Source: Benincasa hispida (lineage: Eukaryota; Streptophyta; Magnoliopsida; Cucurbitales; Cucurbitaceae). Taken from it: a DNA stretch of 64,000 nt. A program made the position numbers and the translations under genes. Of this stretch, positions 58,659-64,000 are shown in pieces; within the stretch, counting starts at the first letter, position 1; each line of letters begins with the position of its first letter. The notes beneath the pieces are model-generated. The model was not told the origin of the DNA, searched no databases, and saw only the letters and a program-made list of their open reading frames with translations. The stretch covers positions 6,832,002 to 6,896,001 of the forward strand of contig NC_052356.1 in NCBI RefSeq assembly GCF_009727055.1. Reading direction: 5' to 3'.

Positions 58659-59575
58659 ATGGCTACAGCCACAATCGCTTTGCTTAGTGCCGAAAAACTT
58701 ACTGGCGACAACTATTCCAATTGGAAACATATGATCACGACGATACTCATCATCGAGGATCTAATGTTTGCCCTACCGAGGTCTGTCCTCTTATTCCATC
58801 TCCCAACACTGCTCGAAATGTTCGGGAGGCGTACGAGCGATGGACATGGACGAATGAGAAGGCTCGAGCCTATATCTTGGCCAGTCTTAGTGACATGTTG
58901 ACCAAGAAGCATGAGCCCATGGTCTCAGCGCATGGGATCATGGAGTCCCTGCAGGGGATGTTTGGATAGCCGTCTGGATAGCACTTTGCAGAGGCTCTGA
59001 AATACATCTTCAACTCCAAAATGAAGAAAGGCACCTTTGTTCGTGAACATGTGCTTAATATGATGGTCCACTTCAATGTGGCGGAGATAAATGGTTCTAG
59101 AATCAATGAGGGAAGTCGGGTTAGCATCATCCTGCATTCATTGTCGAAGAGCTTCCTCCACTTTGTTAGCAATGCGATTCTTAACAAAGTGGAATACACC
59201 ATTACAACTCTCCTCAACGAGTTGCAGACATACCAATCTTTACTGACAAGTAAGAAGAGGAAAATAGCTGAGGCAAATGTTGCTTCATCTTCTAGGAAGT
59301 TCCATTGAGGCTCGACCTCAGGAATGAAGTTTGCACCTTCTACTTCTAACTCTGCAAAGGGGAAGAAGAAGAAGAGTGGTAAGGGGAAAGGGAAAGCGCC
59401 TGCTAACCCGCCACTTGTCACCCCAAGGAGGCATCCGTCGACAGTTGAAAAAGGAAAATATTTCCATTGCAACCAGAACGAACACTGGAAGAGGAATTGT
59501 TCTCGCTGGCTGAAGGAAAGGAAGGCCGCCAAGGCTAAGGCCAAGGCAGAGGTAAATATTATTTACTTGTGCTAG
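58659..59575 (+). pseudogene. Copia gag and nucleocapsid, element F
   Basis: Gag begins MATATIALLSAEKLTGDNY at 58659. A frameshift near 58780 moves the reading to the frame of 58721-58969 (NVREAYERWTWTNEKARAYI, SAHGIMESLQGMFG), which ends in a stop. 59021-59308 follows with KKGTFVREHVLNMMVHFNV and TTLLNELQTYQSL. A Lys-rich linker and knuckle lie at 59324-59575. The knuckle reads YFHCNQNEHWKRNC: the first Cys of the CCHC motif is Tyr, so zinc binding would be impaired. Antisense open frames here are shadows. Confidence 0.88.
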
Positions 59576-60850
59576 AAACATGTTTAGTGGAGAATGATGA
59601 TTCGGCCTGGATAATTGATTCGGGCACCACTAACCACGTTTGTTTTTCTTTTCAGGGGATTAGATCCTAGCGACAACTAGAGGCTGTTGAGATGATGATG
59701 CGAGTAGGTACCGGACATGTCATCTCAGCTGTGGCAGTTGAAGGCATCCAGTTATCTTTACATAATAGGTTTCTAGTTTTGAAAGATGTTTATATTGTTC
59801 CTGAACTTAAAAGGAACCTTATTTCTGTAAAGCGTCTGTTACAATGTAAATATACGCTTTCTTTTAATGTGGATAAAGTGTTTATTCATAAAGATGGGGT
59901 TGAAATTTGTACAGCTAATCTGGAAAATAACTTGTATGTGTTAAGACCGTTAGCCTTAAGTTCTCTCAATAACACAGAGTTGTTTAAATCTATCGTAACT
60001 CAATCTAAACGTCAACAAATTTCTCCAAAAGAAAATACATAACTTTGGCACCTTCTATTAGGACACATCATTCTTAATAGGGTCGAGAGATTGATGAAGA
60101 ATTGTCTTCTAAGTGAGTTAGGAGAAAATTCTTTACCAGTGTGCGAGCCTTGAGGGTAAGATCACTAAAAGACCTTTTATTGGAAAAGGTTATTGAGCCA
60201 AAGAGCCTCTCGAGTTAGTACATTCTGACCTCTGTGGTCCTATGAATGTGTAAACTCGAGGTGGCTATGAGTATTTTATCAGTTTCACTGATGATTACTC
60301 TAGGTATGGGTATATTTATCTAATGCAACGGAAGTCTGAATCCTTTAAAAAGTTCAAAGAGTTCAAGGCTAAAGTTGAAAATGCCTTGGATAGACGGATT
60401 AAAACACTTCGATCAGATCGAGGTGGAGAGTTTTTGGATTGTGGGTTCCAGGACTATTTGATAGAACATGGAATCGTTTCCCAACTCTCAGCGTCGGGTA
60501 CATCTCAGCAGAATGGTGTAGCGGAGAGGAGAAATAGAACCTTGTTGGACATGGTTTGTTCGATGATAAGTTACGCTTCCTTACCGGACTTTTTTTGGGG
60601 TTTCACAGTGGAGACTGCGGTTTACATACTCAACTGTGTTCCTTCAATGTTGCGAGAACACCTCTGAATTTGTTGAATGGGCGTAAAGCTATTTTATGTT
60701 ACTTCTGCATTTGGGGTTGCCCTTCACATGTGCTTGAGACAAACCCTAAGAAGTTGAAACCACGGTCGAGGTTATGCCTCTTTGTAAGCTACCTCAAAGG
60801 TTCACGAGAGGGTTATTTTTATGATTCGTCGGAAAATAGGGTGTTTGTTT
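59576..60850 (+). pseudogene. Copia protease, gag-pre-integrase and integrase, element F
   Basis: The protease signature AWIIDSGTTNHVC is at about 59605-59645, followed by a stop. 59692-60042 encodes VPELKRNLISVKRLLQCKY and ends in a stop just before WHLLLGHI. The zinc Cys pair is damaged (CEP then a stop). Integrase follows: LVHSDLCGP (first Asp), GGYEYFISFTDDYSRYG, then in 60323-60667 IKTLRSDRGGEFLD (second Asp) and NGVAERRNRTLLDM (Glu), and in a shifted frame the CIWGCPSHV block. The acidic triad is complete. This uninterrupted SRYG-YIYLMQ region shows where A cut the integrase of B. Confidence 0.88.
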
Positions 60851-62000
60851 CCATGAACGCTACTTTTCTGGAGGAGGATCATATTATGAAGCATAGTCCA
60901 CGTAGTAAAGTCGTGTTACGTGAGCTTTCCAATGAAACTACTGAAACTTCAACAAGAGTTGTTGAAGAGCCTGCTTCATCAGTAAGAGTTGTTGATGATA
61001 GTTCATCTAGTAGGTTAGTTCCACCTCAAGAGTTGAGGGAACCTCGACACAGTGAGAGGGTTGCGACCCGTCCGCTCGTTATCTGGGTTTCAAGAAAATC
61101 CTTGCTATGGTAGCAGATGGCGACATTGAGGATCTGTTGTCTTATCAGAAGGCAATGGAGGATATAGACTGGGATAAATGGGTAAAAGCCATGGATCTCG
61201 AGATGGAGTCGATGAACTTCAACTCAGTATGGATCTTGTAGATCAACCTGATGAGGTAAGACCTATAGGTTGTAAGTGGATCTCAAGCACAAACGGGGTG
61301 CTGATGGGAAGGTGTAAACCTTCAAGGCTCGACTTTTGGCAAAGAGTTATACCCATGTAGAGATAGTCGACTATGAGGAGACTTTCTCGCCTGTTGCCAT
61401 GTTGAAGTTGATCTGCATCCTTCTGTCCATTGCAGCTTATTATAATTATGAGATCTGGCAATGGATGTCAAGACGACCTTTCTGAATGGAAATCTTGAAG
61501 AGATCATTTACATGGTGCAACTCGAGGGATTCATTGCCTAAGGTCAAGAGCAAAAAGTTTGCAAACTAAATCGTTCCATTTATGGGCTAAAATAGGCATC
61601 TCGATCTTAGAACATACGGTTTCATACTGCGATTAAGTCGTATGGCTTTGACCAAAACATTAATGAACCTTGTGCATACAAGGAGATCGTTAACGATTCG
61701 GTAGTTTTCTTAGCGTTGTACGTAGATGATATACTACTCATTTGGAATGATGTAGGTCTACTGACTACAGTTAAGCACTAGTTAGCAACCCAATTCCAAA
61801 TGAAATATTTGGGAGAGACTCAGTTTTTTCTGGGTATACAGATCTTTCGGGATCGTAAGAACAAAGTGCTAGCACTGTCTCAGGCATCGTACATTGATAA
61901 GATGTTCCTCAAGTACTCGATGCTGGACTCTAAAAGGGGTCTACTGTCGTTCAAGCATGGAGTCACTTTGTCTAAGGATATGTGTCCTAAAACACCTTGA
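60851..62000 (+). pseudogene. Copia reverse transcriptase, element F
   Basis: The linker (SMNATFLEEDHIM and RSKVVLRELSNET) leads to RT blocks in several frames: WVKAMDLEMESMNFNSVW, LVDQPDEVRPIGCKWI, TFKARLLAKSYTH, DYEETFSPVAMLK and, after a frame change, the region for the first catalytic Asp. LYVDDILLIWNDVG with the YVDD pair is at about 61717-61760. QMKYLGETQFFLGIQIF and SQASYIDKMFLKYSM follow (61800-62000), ending at a stop in the KTP-EVE motif. At least four breaks interrupt the frame. Confidence 0.86.
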
Positions 62001-62189
62001 GAGGTTGAGGAGATAAGACAGGTCTCATATGCATCTGTCGTTGGCAGTTTGATGTATGTGATGCTCTGTACTATACCAGACATCTGTTACGTTGTGAAAA
62101 TAGTTAGTAGGTATCAGTCTAACCCAGGTCAGGGTCACTGAACCACAGTGAAGAACATCTTCAAGTATCTTCGGAGAACGAGGGACTAT

Positions 62190-62705
62190 ATGCTCGTGTA
62201 AGGATCTAGGGATTTGATCCTTACTAGATACACGGATTTTGACTTTCAGACTGATAAGGACTCTCGCAAGTCTACTTCAGGATCAATTTTTACTCTTAAC
62301 GGAGGAACTGTAGTGTGACGAGGCACTAAGCAGGAGTGTATCGCCGACTCCACTATGGACGTGGAGTATGTTGCAGCTTGCGAAGTTGCTAAAAAGGTAG
62401 TCTGGCTTAGGAAGTTCTTGATAGAACTGGAAGTTGTTCCAGATATGTCTAGGCCAATCACCCTCTATCGTGATAGTAGTGGTTCTGTGGCGAACTATAA
62501 GAAGCCCAGGAGTCACAGGCGTGACAAACACATAGAGCGGAAGTATCATCTGATCCACGAGGTAGTGCATCAAGGGGATGTGATCATCATAAAGATCGCT
62601 TTGGAGCACAATGTTGTTGACCCATTTACGAAGGCTCTCATGGCTACAGTGTTTGAGGGTCACCTTCAGAGCATGGGTCTACGGGACTGCCCGCGGTTGG
62701 ACTAG
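62190..62705 (+). pseudogene. Copia RNase H, element F
   Basis: Blocks are YTDFDFQTDKDSRKSTSGS (about 62228), a stop within the TLNGGTVVW-type motif, then the open stretch 62355-62705 with EYVAACEVAKKVVWLRKFL, YRDSSGSVAN (the usual DNSGA is altered), HRRDKHIERKYHLIHE and DPFTKALMATVF. The stretch ends in a natural stop at 62703-62705, about 90 bases before the purine tract. The catalytic Asp context is changed from CDNSG to RDSSG. Confidence 0.87.
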
Positions 62706-62792
62706 GGCAAGTGGGAGATTTTATTGTACTGGGCCTTTGTGCCCTAGTTTATTGTTTTGTACTTGTTTTTGTACACCCCACTTTGCTTTAGG

Positions 62793-62805
62793 AAAAGTGG
62801 GAGAT
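62793..62805 (+). other. Polypurine tract of element F
   Basis: AAAAGTGGGAGAT precedes the LTR start TGTTGGGG at 62806. It matches the tract of B (3788-3800, minus strand) and that of A in the inverted block (8623-8634). Confidence 0.85.
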
Positions 62806-64000
62806 TGTTGGGGATGATTCCCTAAAGTCTCGTGTCTTGTAGTTTGTAAATAGTTTGTACGAATGCTTGTGATGTATAATATATGATATTTATTTCACTT
62901 CTTGACTTTGCACATTTTGATGTTTTATTTGCTTTACCACAAACCAATAAACTAAAATCCCTGGTTGTCATTATGTAACTTAAGCATGTAAGTGGATCAT
63001 GTCTTATGTGATAACCAAAATGGTCTATAGTATATGGATATAGAAGGGAAAGCTTATCATGGTAATGCTATGGATTCGGCTCGCTTTGTGGAATAGTTAC
63101 AAATGTTATGACTTTTCACAGATGGTCTGATCCTGATCATTTGTGTAGGAGACATACGAGCGGAGGCGTCCTATAGAAAGAGTTTGTATAAGACCTGACC
63201 GCAAAATGTTAACGTCTCGTTATATAACGCCGTTCATGACAGAGACTTCACTTCACTAGAATGACCATAGGTAACATGACTTCAATCTTGAGTGATTTCG
63301 GAACTCCTGCCATTGAAGGCGGTCTTTTGATTTGCATGGGTGCGAGTTGCCAGGTCGCTGACTCAAACTTACCACTTCGGGAATTCGTCTGATTTGGGAG
63401 CTGGGAACTCAGCTACACAGGATGGAATTCACGCCTTCCCCAAAGCAGGGGTAAGTAGATAGATAACTCCTTTAAGGGCTAATCCCAGGGCTTGAACGAT
63501 GTGGCGCCACGCATATTCTCATGGTCCGAGAGGTGTTCACACATAGTAGGACTATGTTGTATTGTTTATTAAAGGGATCAGTGGTACTTAAGAAGTGAGA
63601 TGTAACTACAGGGGCAAAATGATAAATTGGCTCAACTGTACTTACGAGCATCTGTGAAGGGATATCGTACTCATGATTGGTTATATCCGATGGACACAGA
63701 AATATATATGTAATAAGAAAAGTTTAGCTGTCAGTCTTTAGTGGAATGCCTGACAGTTAATGGATGGTAGATCTTGTGGCTAAAGAGTTTAGTCAACTAT
63801 TCACGTACCATTGGAGCTTCGAGCATGGATCCCTTGGTAGCTTGGATACAAGTCGAGAATCAGTTTTTGGGTCTGTTTGAAATGTTCAAATTGACAAAAG
63901 GAAGTTCGATTATATATGATATAATTGAACTGGTCAATTATATATGATATGATTGACTAAATGTATGAGATACATTAATTTGGAGGAAATTGGATATAAA
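62806..64000 (+). repeat. 3' LTR of element F, running off the window
   Basis: It begins TGTTGGGGATGATTCCC and can be followed block by block against the LTRs of A (reversed) up to TTTGGAGGAAATTGG at the window edge. The CGATCG-rich second half of the LTR should lie beyond 64000. Fragments of the same LTR family are P (48115-49481) and the inverted block 7321-8109. Confidence 0.9.

Larger units (their letters stand above)
56511..64000 (+). mobile_element. Ty1/copia element F, 5' LTR missing
   Basis: F is a plus-strand relative of A and B. Order is leader (56511-58658), gag, zinc knuckle, protease, integrase, RT, RNase H (to 62705), purine tract (62793-62805) and 3' LTR from 62806 to beyond the window. 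There is no LTR or primer site before the leader: leader similarity starts near 56511, directly after unrelated DNA. The element has several stops and frameshifts but retains every domain in order, so it is the best guide to the lineage in this window. Confidence 0.9.

Noticed and set aside
58870..59544. Long antisense open frame (224 codons) opposite gag of F
   Set aside because: It lies wholly on the strand opposite a recognisable gag reading and shows hydrophobic, low-complexity composition caused by the Lys-rich sense strand. No motif.

Overview
This window is nuclear DNA from a plant, almost certainly a eudicot. It is AT-rich, contains a GT-AG intron, a Tourist-like MITE and a CACTA-type terminus, and is filled with decayed Ty1/copia and Ty3/gypsy LTR retrotransposons. 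The gag/pol style and the long (about 2 kb) copia LTRs suggest a cucurbit, but that is inference from recall. Apart from a short tail of an hnRNP-like RNA-binding protein gene at 33561-34049, I see no convincing host gene. All transposon reading frames carry frameshifts, stops or deletions, and none looks able to encode a complete polyprotein.

Layout. 1-1755: unassigned AT-rich flank. 1756-33452: a nested stack of retrotransposons. The outermost is copia element B (minus strand; LTRs 1756-3787 and 31447-33452; initiator-tRNA-Met-type primer site at 31434-31444). Its integrase region is split by copia element A (minus strand, 6365-27542). A carries a solo LTR C (9313-11687) in its pol and a gypsy-like LTR fragment D (about 15559-24607) in its leader. 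D is split by a different, plus-strand copia element E (16431-23568). Five-base target duplications can be read for B, A, C and E, and tentatively for D, so the order of insertion can be reconstructed. 33453-40802: the least repetitive part, with the hnRNP-like exons, a CACTA terminus, a PIF/Harbinger-type MITE, AT-rich DNA and a gypsy-type LTR fragment. 40803-47589: a mosaic of copia LTR pieces in both orientations, one holding a short LTR element H (42513-45770). 47590-51419: one LTR and the integrase end of gypsy element J, with another LTR fragment inside it. 51420-56189: copia remnant G (gag, leader, LTR). 56511-64000: plus-strand copia element F, which lacks its 5' LTR and whose 3' LTR runs off the window.

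A, B, F and G belong to one copia lineage. In A, B and F the leader between LTR and gag carries six evenly spaced near-palindromes (core like ATAACACTTATA, every 50-68 bases), which is the most unusual structure here. The leaders also hold an internal duplication of about 155 bases and clusters of CGATCG-centred palindromes that recur in the LTRs. Two places look like assembly faults: 7321-8733, where the two blocks on either side of a 412-base gap are each reverse-complemented in place, and 23290-23438, where a single N separates two identical 74-base copies.
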